DNA of 64,000 nt from Nonomuraea thailandensis (GCF_024172165.1 NZ_JAMZEB010000002.1:2315501-2379500), one strand, 5' to 3'. Shown: positions 40,500 to 51,688, counted from the stretch's first letter. Translations and numbers: made by a program. The notes: a model not told the origin generated them from the sequence alone.

Positions 40500-41212
40500 C
40501 CGAGCAGCCCGTCGTCGTGCTGGTGCACGGCGCCTTCGCCGAATCGGCATCCTGGAACCGGGTCATCGAGCGCCTGCACAGCCATGGGCTGGAGGCGGTC
40601 GCCGTGGCCAACCCGCTGCGCGACGTCGAGGGCGACGCCGCGTACGTGCGCGACGTGATCGCCGGTCTCGGCCGGCCCGTCGTCCTGGCCGGCCACTCCT
40701 ACGGCGGCATGGTGATCAGCCGGGCGGCGGCAGGCGACCCCGCCGTGCGGGCCCTGGTCTACGTCGCCGCCTTCGCCCCCGAGCAGGGCGAAAGCGCCTT
40801 CCTGCTGTCGGCCAAGTTCGAGGGCAGCAGCCTGGGCGAGGCGCTGGTCGCCTACCCGGTCGCGTCCGGCGGCAACGAGTTCCGCATCGACCCCGGCAAG
40901 TTCCACCACCAGTTCTGCGCCGACCTGGAGGCCGGCGAGGCCGCGCTGATGGCCGCGACCCAGCGGCCGGTGACCGAGCGGGCGCTGCGGGACGAGCCGG
41001 GGCAGGAGCCCGCCTGGCGCACCGTCCCGTCCTGGTTCGTGCACGGCGAGCGCGACCTCAACATCCCGGCCGAGGCGCTGCGCTTCATGGCGGAGCGGGC
41101 CGGCTCGCGGGGCACCCGGGAGATCCCCGGCGCCTCCCACGCGCTCGCCGCCTCCCAGCCCGGCGCGGTGACGGAGACCATCCTGGAGGCCGTCCGCCAC
41201 GCGGGCGGCTGA
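40496..41212 (+). CDS. Alpha/beta-hydrolase (EstC/salicylate esterase-like)
   Basis: 238 residues. VVVLVHGAFAESASWNRVI carries the oxyanion loop, LAGHSYGGMVIS the nucleophile (Ser in GHSYGG), FVHGERDLNIP the acid region and GASHALAASQP the His. The compact lid-poor form is that of methyl-esterase/hydroxynitrile-lyase-like enzymes. GAGAAGGAACG precedes the ATG. Overlaps the CDGSH fusion gene and is therefore probably made with it. Followed by a strong terminator. Confidence 0.87.
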   Translation: MTEQPVVVLVHGAFAESASWNRVIERLHSHGLEAVAVANPLRDVEGDAAYVRDVIAGLGRPVVLAGHSYGGMVISRAAAGDPAVRALVYVAAFAPEQGESAFLLSAKFEGSSLGEALVAYPVASGGNEFRIDPGKFHHQFCADLEAGEAALMAATQRPVTERALRDEPGQEPAWRTVPSWFVHGERDLNIPAEALRFMAERAGSRGTREIPGASHALAASQPGAVTETILEAVRHAGG

Positions 41213-41217
41213 ACCCG

Positions 41218-41266
41218 CGGTACGCGGCCCGCGGCGGGACAGAGCCGCGGGCCGCGTACCGTTTCG
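41218..41266 (+). terminator. Strong intrinsic terminator
   Basis: CGGTACGCGGCCCGCGGC (41218-41235) pairs perfectly with its complement at 41244-41261, an 18-bp stem with an 8-nt loop, followed by TTTC. It ends the operon of the ferritin-like/CDGSH protein and the hydrolase. Confidence 0.9.
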
Positions 41267-41568
41267 GCGCGGGCGCTCATGCGGCGCGCAGTGGCTGTAC
41301 TTCCCCGGACCGGCGGCAGACCGGGCCTGCCGGTGGGGGTACGGCCACTTCGGCGTTTCCGGGCCTCGAAGGCGCCCGGCGCCGGGCACGAGCTCGCGGC
41401 GTCCTCGCCGGCACGCGGCTGTGCGGTGGCCGTCCCTGTTCGGGTCTTCGGGGGGTGCACGTGTGCTGGTCGTCCCGGAGGCTGTCGTCTCCCCGTCGCG
41501 GCTCTGGGACGTGTCGTCGTGGCGGTGCCACCGCCGCCCGCGGCGCCGTGGGCGCCAGGCGCCCGCGC
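41267..41568. other. Gene-free spacer
   Basis: About 300 bp between the terminator and the end of the truncated sigma factor gene. Short open frames exist on both strands but none has a ribosome site or family features. The minus strand does not continue the SnoaL domain missing from the sigma factor. Confidence 0.5.
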
Positions 41569-42234
41569 CTAGCGGGCGACGTCGGCGGCGAGCAGTTCTT
41601 CGAGGTCGGCGAGGCCGCCGGTCTGCGCGGCGGCGAGGAACGTCCGTACGAGGCGCTGGTGCGCGGGAGCGCTCACCGGGTGGACGCGCCCGTTGGCCAG
41701 GTGCTGGCGGGCACGCCGCAGGAGCTGGCGCGTGTGGTCCTCGGTCAGGCGCAGGACCTCGCCGATCTGCCGGTAGGGGTAGTCGAAGGCGATGCGCAGC
41801 AGGTAGACCGCCCGCTCGGCGGGCGTCAGCCGCTCCAGCAGCAGCCTGATCGCGCCGTCGATCGCCTCGTGCCGCTCGGCCGCCGTCTCGGGGCCGACCG
41901 ACTGGTCCGGCGTCTCGGGCAGCCAGGGCCCGGCGGAGGTCTCACGGCGCTTGCGGGCGGACTGGGTGACGTTGATGGCCAGCCTCGTGGTGGTCAGCGC
42001 CAGGAACGCGGCCGGGCTGACGACGATCGAGCGGTTGGCGCGGGACCAGCGCAGCCACGTCTCCTGCACCACGTCCTCGGCCTCGCCCACGTCCTGGAGG
42101 ACCCGCAGGCCGATCGCGTAGAGCCGCGGCGCGGCGCTGACGAACGTCGCGGCGGCTCCGTCCCACCCGGCGATCGACCGGTCGTCTATCTGCCCGGCCT
42201 GGTCCCCGTACGACTCCAACAGGTTCATGGTCAC
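41569..42234 (-). CDS. ECF sigma factor (SigJ-like) lacking the C-terminal domain
   Basis: 221 residues. Region 2 (PRLYAIGLRVLQDVGEAEDVVQETWLRW), the WLPE motif, and region 4 (LTPAERAVYLLRIAFDYPYRQIGEVLRLTEDHTRQLLRRARQHL) match SigJ/ECF41-like factors, but the protein ends LADLEELLAADVAR where the SnoaL-like extension normally begins. The end looks like a truncation at the first strand of that domain. GGAG lies 8 nt before the GTG at 42234, which I prefer to an ATG at 42228. Without the extension, activity control would differ from that of the full-length homologue at 14.9-15.8 kb. Confidence 0.85.
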   Translation of the reverse strand: MTMNLLESYGDQAGQIDDRSIAGWDGAAATFVSAAPRLYAIGLRVLQDVGEAEDVVQETWLRWSRANRSIVVSPAAFLALTTTRLAINVTQSARKRRETSAGPWLPETPDQSVGPETAAERHEAIDGAIRLLLERLTPAERAVYLLRIAFDYPYRQIGEVLRLTEDHTRQLLRRARQHLANGRVHPVSAPAHQRLVRTFLAAAQTGGLADLEELLAADVAR

Positions 42235-42256
42235 GGTTGCAACTCCGTTCACAGCC

Positions 42257-42273
42257 GGCATCCGGCGGATGCC
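42257..42273. promoter_or_regulatory. Palindrome before the truncated sigma factor gene
   Basis: GGCATCCG-G-CGGATGCC is a perfect 8-1-8 inverted repeat 22 bp before the sigma factor start, either an operator or a hairpin in its leader. Confidence 0.5.
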
Positions 42274-42662
42274 ACTGCGATCACGGTCGCTTTCCGTAGC
42301 CCTCCATCGCGCCCTGGGGACCCCGTGGTCACCACCCTGGCCCGGGGGCCCCGGGGTCCACTAGGGGGTCCGGGGGGAGCGCGGGGTCGCCAGCCCGCGA
42401 TCAAGGAATCGCCTGGTCAGGACGCCTGCTGAGCCAGGGGTAACCCCCCGGGGGCTCTGGTCCGGGGCGCGGCGGGCCGAGCGCGAGGCGGTCATGAGCC
42501 CGGTGCTCATCCTGGAGGCTGAGACGGCGATCGGCAAGACGGAGCCTTCCCGGAGCCGCCGCCCGGCGACTCTCGTCCCGGCGGTGTCACGAACCGCGGA
42601 CACCGTCCGGTCCAAGGGGGCGAGGACCGGCCGAGGGGCCGGTCGCCAGCGAGAGGAAGACC
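42274..42662. other. Divergent gene-free spacer, very G/C-rich
   Basis: Nearly 400 bp between the truncated sigma factor and the esterase, with several runs of G or C (for example around 42330-42380 and 42440-42455). A TGTCAC block at 42585-42590 resembles an ECF -35 element but lacks a properly spaced -10. No gene is seen. Confidence 0.5.
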
Positions 42663-43625
42663 ATGAGCGACTACGTTCTGGAGCCGGCGGCGCAGGAGTT
42701 CGCGCAGGCGGCGGGCAGGCCCCCGTTCGTGTACGAGCTCGGCACGGAGGGCGCCCGCAAGCTCCTGGACGGCGTGCAGTCCGGCACGGTGCCCATGCCG
42801 GACGTGGACGAGAAGTGGATCACCGTGCCGGCCGCGGCCGGTGACGTGCGGGTCAGGATCGTCAGGCCCGCCGGCTCCGCGGGGACGCTGCCGGTCGTGC
42901 TGTACGTGCACGGGGGAGGCTGGGTGCTGGGCAACGCGGGCACCCACGACCGCCTGGTGCGCGAGCTGGCCGTCGGGACGGGCGCGGCCGTGGTGTTCGT
43001 GGAGTACGACCGCTCGCCCGAGGCGCGCTACCCGGTGGCGATCGAGCAGGCGTACGCGACCGCCCTGTGGATCACCAAGGAGGGCGCGGCGGAGAACCTC
43101 GACGCCACCAGGCTGGCCGTGGCGGGCGACTCCGTCGGCGGGAACATGACCGCCGCGCTGACGATCATGGCCAAGCAGCGCGGCGACGTGCGCTTCCTGC
43201 ACCAGTCGCTGTACTACCCGGTCACCGACGCCGGCCAGGACACCGGCAGCTACCGCGAGTTCGCCGACGGCCCCCACCTGACCGCCAAGGCGATGGCCTG
43301 GTTCTGGGACGCCTACACCACCGACCCCGCCCAGCGGGCCGAGATCACCGCCTCCCCGCTGCGCGCCACGCTGGAGGACCTGGCGGGGCTGCCGCCCGCG
43401 TTCGTCGTCGTGGACGAGAACGACGTGCTGCGCGACGAGGGCGAGGCCTACGCCCGCCGCCTCACGGCCGCCGGCGTGCCGACCACCAGCGTCCGCTACA
43501 ACGGCACGCTGCACGACTTCATGATGCTCAACCCCGTGCGCGACACCCGCGCCGCCCGCGCCGCCACCGCCCAGGCCATCGAGGTGCTCAAGGCGGCGCT
43601 GGGCGCCGGCGACGCGCGGAAGTGA
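42663..43625 (+). CDS. HSL-family alpha/beta-hydrolase (esterase)
   Basis: 320 residues. The hormone-sensitive-lipase signature HGGGW lies in VVLYVHGGGWVLGN, the nucleophile in VAGDSVGGNMTAAL (GDSxGG), the acid in DENDVLRDEGE and the His in LHDFMML. Cytoplasmic, no signal peptide. These enzymes hydrolyse short-chain acyl esters. GAGAGGAAGACC precedes the ATG. Transcribed toward the WhiB gene with about a 100-bp gap. Confidence 0.9.
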   Translation: MSDYVLEPAAQEFAQAAGRPPFVYELGTEGARKLLDGVQSGTVPMPDVDEKWITVPAAAGDVRVRIVRPAGSAGTLPVVLYVHGGGWVLGNAGTHDRLVRELAVGTGAAVVFVEYDRSPEARYPVAIEQAYATALWITKEGAAENLDATRLAVAGDSVGGNMTAALTIMAKQRGDVRFLHQSLYYPVTDAGQDTGSYREFADGPHLTAKAMAWFWDAYTTDPAQRAEITASPLRATLEDLAGLPPAFVVVDENDVLRDEGEAYARRLTAAGVPTTSVRYNGTLHDFMMLNPVRDTRAARAATAQAIEVLKAALGAGDARK

Positions 43626-43726
43626 CGCCGCCGTGCCCGCGATCCTCATCCACGACGTCCCCGGCACCCACCGCGTCGGGGCGGGCGTGCGCCGGCCGCG
43701 CCACTCGTCCTTACGAGGCGGAGACC

Positions 43727-44005
43727 ATGACCGTCCAGCAGATTCATGAGCCCCGATCACCTCTGCGCTGGACCGCCCGCGCCGCCTGCCAGGACGCCGA
43801 CCCCGGCCTGTTCTTCCCCATCACCTGGGACGACCACGCCGGGCAACGCGAGGACCAGGCACGGCGCATCTGCCGGAGCTGCCCCGTACAGGCGATCTGC
43901 CTCGACTGGGCGCTGCGCACCGGCGAGCCGGACGGCATGTGGGGCGGCACCACCCCCGAGGAGCGCCGCAGGATCCGGACCCGCCAGGGGCCGGCCACGG
44001 CCTGA
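43727..44005 (+). CDS. WhiB-family iron-sulfur regulator
   Basis: 92 residues. Four cluster cysteines: Cys21 (AACQDADP), Cys49, Cys52 and Cys58 (CRSCPVQAIC), followed by the beta-turn GMWGGT and a basic tail (RRRIRTRQ) for DNA contact. Wbl proteins bind a 4Fe-4S cluster that senses O2 or NO and act with the primary sigma factor. The ATG at 43727 follows GGCGGAG. Sits between a hydrolase and the second ferritin-like gene, suggesting it controls this block, which is inference. Confidence 0.92.
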   Translation: MTVQQIHEPRSPLRWTARAACQDADPGLFFPITWDDHAGQREDQARRICRSCPVQAICLDWALRTGEPDGMWGGTTPEERRRIRTRQGPATA

Positions 44006-44037
44006 CCCGACCCTTCTGACAAGGAACAGGAACACCG

Positions 44038-45075
44038 ATGAAGAACCTGGAGAGCTTCGCCGCTCCCGGGCCCGCCCGGATCGACACCCTCGACAGCCTG
44101 CGCGAGCACCTGCAGTGGGCGATCGAGCTGGAGCACGCGACGCTGCCGCCGTACCTGTGCGCGCTGTACTCGCTGGACCCGGAGCGCAACCCCGAGGCCG
44201 TGGAGGTGGTGGGCAGCGTCTTCGCCGAGGAGATGCTGCACCTGGCGCTGGCCGCGAACCTGCTCAACGCCGTCGGCGGCCGGCCGCGCCTCGACACGCC
44301 GGAGATGCTGCCGCCCCATCCCCGGCGGCTGCCGCACAGCTCCCTGGAGCTGTCGCTGCTCCCGTTCGGGCCCGAGGCGCTGGAGATGTTCCTGCGCCTG
44401 GAGCAGCCTGCGCCGCCCGGCGCGCCGGCGCAGGCCGACGGCTACGAGACGATCGGCCAGTTCTACGACGCGATCGAGCAGGGGCTGCGCCACCTGTGCG
44501 AGCAGCTCGGCGAGCGGGAGGTCTTCAGCGGCGACCCCGCCCGCCAGGTGACCGGCACCCACTTCCGGCACACCGCGGGCCGGCTGTTCGCGGTGGAGGA
44601 CCTGGAGTCGGCGCTGGGCGCGCTGGAGGAGATCGTCGAGCAGGGCGAGGGCACGGCCAGGGGCCAGGTCTGGGACGGCGACCAGGACATCTTCCACCCC
44701 GAACGGGACGAGGTCGCCCACTACTACCGCTTCCAGGAGCTCAAGGCCGGGCGCCGCTACCAGCGCGGGGACACCCCGCAGTCCGGCCCCACCGGCGAGC
44801 CGATCTCGGTGAACCTGTCCGCCGTGCGCCCGATGCCGCCCGATCCGCGGCTGTCCGACCACGCCCCCGGCAGCGCGACCCGCACCGCGCAGGAGGAGTT
44901 CAACCGCACCTACTGCACCCTGCTGAACCAGCTTGAGCAGGCCTTCGACGGCGACCCCAAGCTGCTCGGCGCCGCCGTCGGCACCATGTACGCGCTCAAG
45001 GGCCAGGCCCTGGCGCTGATGGAGGCGGGCGCCGGCCCCACCTTCGACTACGTGCCGCCGCAGTCACGCTCGTAG
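44038..45075 (+). CDS. Ferritin-like (VioB/RebD-type) protein, short paralogue
   Basis: 345 residues, very similar along its whole length to the N-terminal half of the CDGSH fusion protein 5.3 kb upstream (shared LREHLQWAIELEHATLPPYL, SVFAEEMLHLALAANLLN, ERDEVAHYYRFQELK, GTMYALK). It ends GAGPTFDYVPPQSRS where the other continues into its iron-sulfur modules. The pair arose by duplication with loss or gain of the CDGSH part. ACAAGGAACAGG precedes the ATG. Follows WhiB by 32 bp and is followed by a symporter after 30 bp, so an operon is likely. Confidence 0.88.
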   Translation: MKNLESFAAPGPARIDTLDSLREHLQWAIELEHATLPPYLCALYSLDPERNPEAVEVVGSVFAEEMLHLALAANLLNAVGGRPRLDTPEMLPPHPRRLPHSSLELSLLPFGPEALEMFLRLEQPAPPGAPAQADGYETIGQFYDAIEQGLRHLCEQLGEREVFSGDPARQVTGTHFRHTAGRLFAVEDLESALGALEEIVEQGEGTARGQVWDGDQDIFHPERDEVAHYYRFQELKAGRRYQRGDTPQSGPTGEPISVNLSAVRPMPPDPRLSDHAPGSATRTAQEEFNRTYCTLLNQLEQAFDGDPKLLGAAVGTMYALKGQALALMEAGAGPTFDYVPPQSRS

Positions 45076-45105
45076 GCGCCCGCGCCCGGAAAGGAAGAAA
45101 CCCTC

Positions 45106-46779
45106 GTGGACAACCCCTTGAGGATCGGCGCCGGACTCGTCGACTACGCGCTGATCCTCGTCTACTTCGCCGTCGTCCTGCTGGTCGGGGTGACCGCGCG
45201 CCGGCGGATCTCCAGCAGTCTCGACTTCCTGCTGTCGGGGCGGTCGCTGCCGGCGTGGATCACCGGGCTGGCGTTCATCTCGGCCAACCTCGGCGCCGTC
45301 GAGGTCATCGGGATGTCGGCCAACGGCGCCGAGTACGGCATGCCCACCATGCACTACTACTGGATCGGCGCCATCCCGGCCATGTTGTTCCTCGGCATCG
45401 TGATGATGCCGTTCTACTACGGCTCCAAGGTGCGCAGCGTGCCGGAGTTCATGCGCCGCCGCTTCGGCCCCGGAGCCCACCTGGTCAACGCGATCACCTT
45501 CGCGCTGGCGCAGGTGCTGATCGCGGGGATCAACCTGTTCCTGCTGGCCACCGTGGTCAACGGGCTGCTCGGCTGGCCCTTGTGGGTGGCCCTGATCCTG
45601 GCCGCCGTGATCGTGCTCAGCTACATCACCCTGGGCGGGCTGTCGGCCGCGATCTACAACGAGGTGCTGCAGTTCTTCGTCATCGTCGCCGCGCTGCTGC
45701 CGCTCACCCTCATCGGCCTGCACCGCGCCGGCGGCGTCGGCGGCCTCATCGACCGGGTGCGCAGCGCCGCGGGCGGCGGCGCCCAGGAGCTCAGCTCCTG
45801 GCCGGGCACCGAGCTGGCCGGGTTCGCCAACCCCGTCCTGTCCGTGGTCGGCATCGTGTTCGGGCTGGGCTTCGTGCTCTCCTTCGGCTACTGGACGACC
45901 AACTTCGTCGAGGTCCAGCGGGCCATGGCCACCAGCTCGATGACCGCCGCGCGCAGCACCCCGATCATCGCCTCGTTCCCGAAGATGTTCATCCCGTTCA
46001 TCGTCGTCATCCCCGGCATGATCGCCGGAGTGCTGGTGCCCGAGGTGATGCGGCTCAAGGCCGGCGATCCGGCGGCGGGGGTCACCTACAACGACTCCAT
46101 CCTGCTGCTCATCCGCGACACGCTGCCCACCGGGCTGCTCGGCCTCGCGCTGACCGGCCTGCTGGCCGCGTTCATGGCCGGCATGGCGGCCAACATCTCC
46201 GCCTTCAACACCGTCTTCAGCTACGACCTGTGGCAGCAGTACGTGGTCAAGGGCCGCTCCGACGGCTACTACCTGAAGGTCGGCCGGTGGGCCACCGTCG
46301 GCGCCACGGTGCTGGCCATCGGCACCGCGTTCATCGCCGCCGGCTACGGCAACCTGATGACCTACCTGCAGACCCTGTTCGGCTTCTTCAACGCCCCGCT
46401 GTTCGCCACCTTCATCCTGGGCATCTTCTGGAAACGCATGACCCCGGCCGCCGGCTGGATCGGCCTGGTGTCCGGCACCCTGGGCGCGATCGCCGTGTGG
46501 CTGGCCAACGAGAGCGGCCTGATCGAGCTGCCCGGGCAGGGCGCGGCCTTCGTCTCCGCGGGCGTGGCGTTCGTCACCGACCTCGTGGTCAGCATCCTGG
46601 TCAGCCTGATCACCGCCCCGAAACCGGCGAAGGAGCTGAGCGGCCTGGTCTACTCCGAGACGCCCAAGGCCCGGCGCACCGACCCGGCCGCCGCCCGGCT
46701 GCCCTGGTACCGGGCGCCGGCCAAGCTGGCGGGCATCTCCCTGGTGCTCGTCACCGCCCTCAACGTGATCTTCCGATGA
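45106..46779 (+). CDS. Sodium:solute symporter (SSS family)
   Basis: 557 residues, about 13 membrane helices. SSS marks: DFLLSGRSLPAWITGLAFISANLGAVEVIGMSANGAEYG (helices 1-2 with the substrate/Na region) and GLLAAFMAGMAANISAFNTVFSYDLWQQYV (helix 8 with Ser/Asn of the second sodium site). The substrate may be a sugar, acetate-like acid or amino acid; not decidable. GGAAAGGAAG lies 6 nt before the GTG. Followed closely by a small membrane protein, a common arrangement for SSS transporters. Confidence 0.9.
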   Translation: MDNPLRIGAGLVDYALILVYFAVVLLVGVTARRRISSSLDFLLSGRSLPAWITGLAFISANLGAVEVIGMSANGAEYGMPTMHYYWIGAIPAMLFLGIVMMPFYYGSKVRSVPEFMRRRFGPGAHLVNAITFALAQVLIAGINLFLLATVVNGLLGWPLWVALILAAVIVLSYITLGGLSAAIYNEVLQFFVIVAALLPLTLIGLHRAGGVGGLIDRVRSAAGGGAQELSSWPGTELAGFANPVLSVVGIVFGLGFVLSFGYWTTNFVEVQRAMATSSMTAARSTPIIASFPKMFIPFIVVIPGMIAGVLVPEVMRLKAGDPAAGVTYNDSILLLIRDTLPTGLLGLALTGLLAAFMAGMAANISAFNTVFSYDLWQQYVVKGRSDGYYLKVGRWATVGATVLAIGTAFIAAGYGNLMTYLQTLFGFFNAPLFATFILGIFWKRMTPAAGWIGLVSGTLGAIAVWLANESGLIELPGQGAAFVSAGVAFVTDLVVSILVSLITAPKPAKELSGLVYSETPKARRTDPAAARLPWYRAPAKLAGISLVLVTALNVIFR

Positions 46780-46793
46780 AAGGCCACCGGCAC

Positions 46794-47033
46794 ATGACCG
46801 ACGACCAGCCCGCACCCCGCAAGGCCGGCGCGTTCGACATCCGCGTCGTCATCGCCGCACTGATCGGCTTCTACGGCGTCGTCCTGACCGTCATGGGACT
46901 CGTCGTGGACACCGCCGCGGACCGGGCCAAGACCGGCGACGTGAACGCCAACCTGTGGGCCGGCCTCGGCATGGTGGCCGTCGCCGCAGCGTTCGCGATC
47001 TCGGCGCGCCTGCGCCCCGTCCTCGTCGAATGA
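46794..47033 (+). CDS. Small two-helix membrane protein, symporter partner
   Basis: 79 residues with two helices (VVIAALIGFYGVVLTVMGLVV and LWAGLGMVAVAAAFAISARL). It lies directly after the symporter. An ATG at 46776 overlapping the symporter stop (ATGA) is the alternative start, six residues longer. Small proteins of this kind often accompany SSS transporters; their role is unclear. Confidence 0.75.
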   Translation: MTDDQPAPRKAGAFDIRVVIAALIGFYGVVLTVMGLVVDTAADRAKTGDVNANLWAGLGMVAVAAAFAISARLRPVLVE

Positions 47034-47050
47034 CCCGTACGAGCTGGCCT

Positions 47051-47079
47051 GAGCCCGATGCGGAAGCCGCATCGGGCTC
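47051..47079. terminator. Bidirectional hairpin terminator
   Basis: GAGCCCGATGCGG-AAG-CCGCATCGGGCTC is a perfect 13-bp stem with a 3-nt loop. It ends the symporter operon on the plus strand and overlaps the stop of the decayed regulator on the minus strand. Confidence 0.85.
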
Positions 47080-48325
47080 AGGCCGTGCCTCCTGGGCCCT
47101 GCGGCAGCGCGGTCCGCAGCTGCCTGCGGGAGGCGACGCCGAGCTTGCGCGCGTGGGTGACCCGGACCCCGGTGCGCCCGAGCCGCTCGACCGCCTCCCC
47201 GTACGGGACGCCGACTCCGCCACCTCCACGCCGGCGCACTGGCAGGCCGTCGGCATCCTGCCCTGCGGTTCGACACGAGCTGCAGGAGCGCCGACGGCAG
47301 CACCGACAGCGCCCCCATCTCGCGGGCCAGGTCGACCAGCCGCGTCGAGAGCGCCGTGTTGCCGTCGAAGTCCCAGACGTTGGACGCCATGCGGGAGGCG
47401 AGCGGGAGCCGGCCCAGGCACTCCTCCGGGGAGAGCCCTTCGGCGCGGAAGGCGTCCAGGGCCTGCCGCACCAGGGACACGCCGGCCCGCGTACCCCTCG
47501 ATGGTCATCACGGCCAGGCCGCGCAGGAGCAGATGGTGGCGCTCCGGCGGCGGCCCGGGCGGGCGGCGAGCGCCGCCCGCGCGACGTCCGGCAGGCGGGC
47601 GCCGACCGGCAGGCGGTCGACGGTCAGGGGCGCGTCGAGCGCGTCGCGGTAGGTCTCCTGGGCCAGCCGCGCGCCAGCGGCTCCAGCCGCCTGGCGGCCC
47701 TGAGCAGCAGCGGCAGGGCGGTGCCCGCGCTCCTGGCGGCTGACATGATCCGGCCGCGCAGCAGGCCGGCCCGGGCGCGCTGGCGTTCGTCGAGCGGGGT
47801 GAGCTCGGCCGCGTCCAGGAGGCCGCGCGCGGCGTCGTACCCGCCAGCCTGGTACTTGGCGCGGGCCGCCGCCAGCGCTCTGGCGCCGCGGCGGGCGGGA
47901 TCGTGGCCAGCTCGGCGGCCACCGGCTCGTCGGGGCCGGCGGTGGCGCCGGCCAGGTGCCACGCCCGCCTGCCGGGATCCGACCGGGGATCGGTCGCGTC
48001 GGCCAGCACGCGGTGCACGTCCTGCCGCTCGTGCGGGGGCGCCGAGCCGTGGACCGCCCGCGAGGCAGCTCCAGCAGGGGCGGGCGAACCGCGAACACCA
48101 GCCCGATCCGCTCGGCGAGCAGGCGTCGCGCGACGAAGGCGAGTGTCTGCACCGAGACCCGGTCGAGCCACTGGGCGTCGTCCACCAGGCAGATCAGATG
48201 CCCGCCTCGCCCCGCACCACCAGCACCGAGCTGTGACCGCCCTGCGCGGTCGTCACGAGCCGGTCCAGCGTCTCGCTCTCGGCCTGGCGGCCACGCAGCC
48301 GTAACCAGGAATCCCGCCTCACCAT
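47078..48325 (-). pseudogene. Decayed LuxR-type AAA regulator
   Basis: Recognisable pieces occur in order but in different frames: an N-terminus (LRGRQAESETLDRL...VLVVRGEAGI), a jump straight to the Walker B strand (ICLVDDAQWLDRVSVQTLAFVARRLL), tetratricopeptide-like middle parts (AARGLLDAAELTPLDERQRARAGLLRGRIM; GLSPEECLGRLPLASRMASNVWDFDG) and the end of a LuxR helix-turn-helix (GVRVTHARKLGVASRRQLRTAL). The P-loop and most of the ATPase core are deleted and at least four frameshifts follow. A functional member would have about 900 residues. Confidence 0.8.
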
Positions 48326-48471
48326 GTGGCACCGTCGCCCTGCAGGCCGCATGCCTGTTGTCCGGTGGAGGCGGGAGGCGGCCGGCGATGCGCGGCGGGT
48401 AGGGCACCCGCCCTCTTCGGATCAGGGTGGGGGCCACCGGCACGCCGTCTCGGGGCGGCCGGTGGCCCTCC

Positions 48472-48804
48472 TCACCCGCACCGCGCGGTGGTGAACAGGA
48501 ACGCGCAATCCTGCACGGCCTCCACGCGGTGGCGGCGTTCGGGCATGACCAGCAGGTCGCCGGGCAGCCCGTCCCACGACTCGGGCCCGGCCACCAGCCG
48601 TACCCGCCCGTGCAGCACGTGCACCGTCACCTCGCCGGGATGGTCGTGCTCGTGGATGTGCTCGCCCTGCCGCAACGCCATGACCGTCTGCCGCAGCGAA
48701 CGATCGTGCCCGCCGTGGACGGTGGTGGCGCTGCGACCGCTGTGCGCCTCACGGGCCAGGGCGACCAGGTCGCGGGCGAGCGTGGTCAGCGACGTCCTGG
48801 TCAT
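48472..48804 (-). CDS. Cupin-domain protein
   Basis: 110 residues. Single cupin: LRQGEHIHEHDHPGEVTVHVLHGRVRL is motif 1 (three His and a Glu for a metal) and PGDLLVMPERRHRVEAV is motif 2. A conserved basic start (MTRTSLTTLARDLVALAREA) precedes it. Overlaps the upstream cupin gene by ATGA, so the two are coupled. Function unknown; small cupins act as metal sensors, isomerases or dioxygenases. Confidence 0.8.
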   Translation of the reverse strand: MTRTSLTTLARDLVALAREAHSGRSATTVHGGHDRSLRQTVMALRQGEHIHEHDHPGEVTVHVLHGRVRLVAGPESWDGLPGDLLVMPERRHRVEAVQDCAFLFTTARCG

Positions 48805-49241
48805 GGCCGGGGCGCGCGGCGGTCCCGGCGGGCTTCCAGCTCCTCCGCGCTGACCGGGATCAGCATCGGCTGCCCCGGCGCGCAGAACATCGTCACCACG
48901 AACGCAGACTCCTCGTCGGCGAGGTGGTTGCCGTCCTGGTAGTGGATCACGTCACCGCCCGGCTCCCAGAACGCCTCACCGGCCCGCACCACCCGCACGG
49001 GGTCGCCTTCGAGCTCGAAGTTGATCGCTCCCTTGACCACGTAGCCGTAGGCCGGCCCCGAGTGCCGGTGCGGCGGCGCGCCAGGGCTGTTCGGCGGCAA
49101 CGTGACCAGGAGCGTCATCGCCTCGGCCCCCTCCGGCGCGGGCGGCGCCCCGGGCACGGTGGCGACCACGTCGATCTTCGGCGGCGGGCCGCTCTTGTCG
49201 GGGTTGTCGAGGTGGTGGGCGTGGGTGTGATCGGTGCTCAT
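48801..49241 (-). CDS. Cupin-domain protein
   Basis: 146 residues. Cupin motif 1 is GAPPHRHSGPAYGYVVKGAINFEL, with two His and a Tyr in place of part of the metal set, and motif 2 is AGEAFWEPGGDVIHYQ. The N-terminus is His-rich (MSTDHTHAHHLDN). The ATG at 49241 is chosen because GGAGGA lies 6 nt upstream. Coupled to the second cupin. It may have been cotranscribed with the now broken P450 upstream. Confidence 0.82.
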   Translation of the reverse strand: MSTDHTHAHHLDNPDKSGPPPKIDVVATVPGAPPAPEGAEAMTLLVTLPPNSPGAPPHRHSGPAYGYVVKGAINFELEGDPVRVVRAGEAFWEPGGDVIHYQDGNHLADEESAFVVTMFCAPGQPMLIPVSAEELEARRDRRAPRP

Positions 49242-49333
49242 CGGCATTCCTCCGCGGATCAGTGGCCGGTTCGTTCCGGCCGTGCACAGCTCAGACAAGA
49301 CGGCGCCGCCGATACGTGACAGAGGGCGTAAGG

Positions 49334-51681
<2,348 letters not shown>

Positions 51682-51688
51682 TGCGGGT

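Noticed and set aside
42585..42608. ECF41-type promoter for the HSL esterase
   Set aside because: TGTCAC is present but the nearest CGTC is 12-13 nt away, too close, and no CGGCATCT block follows.
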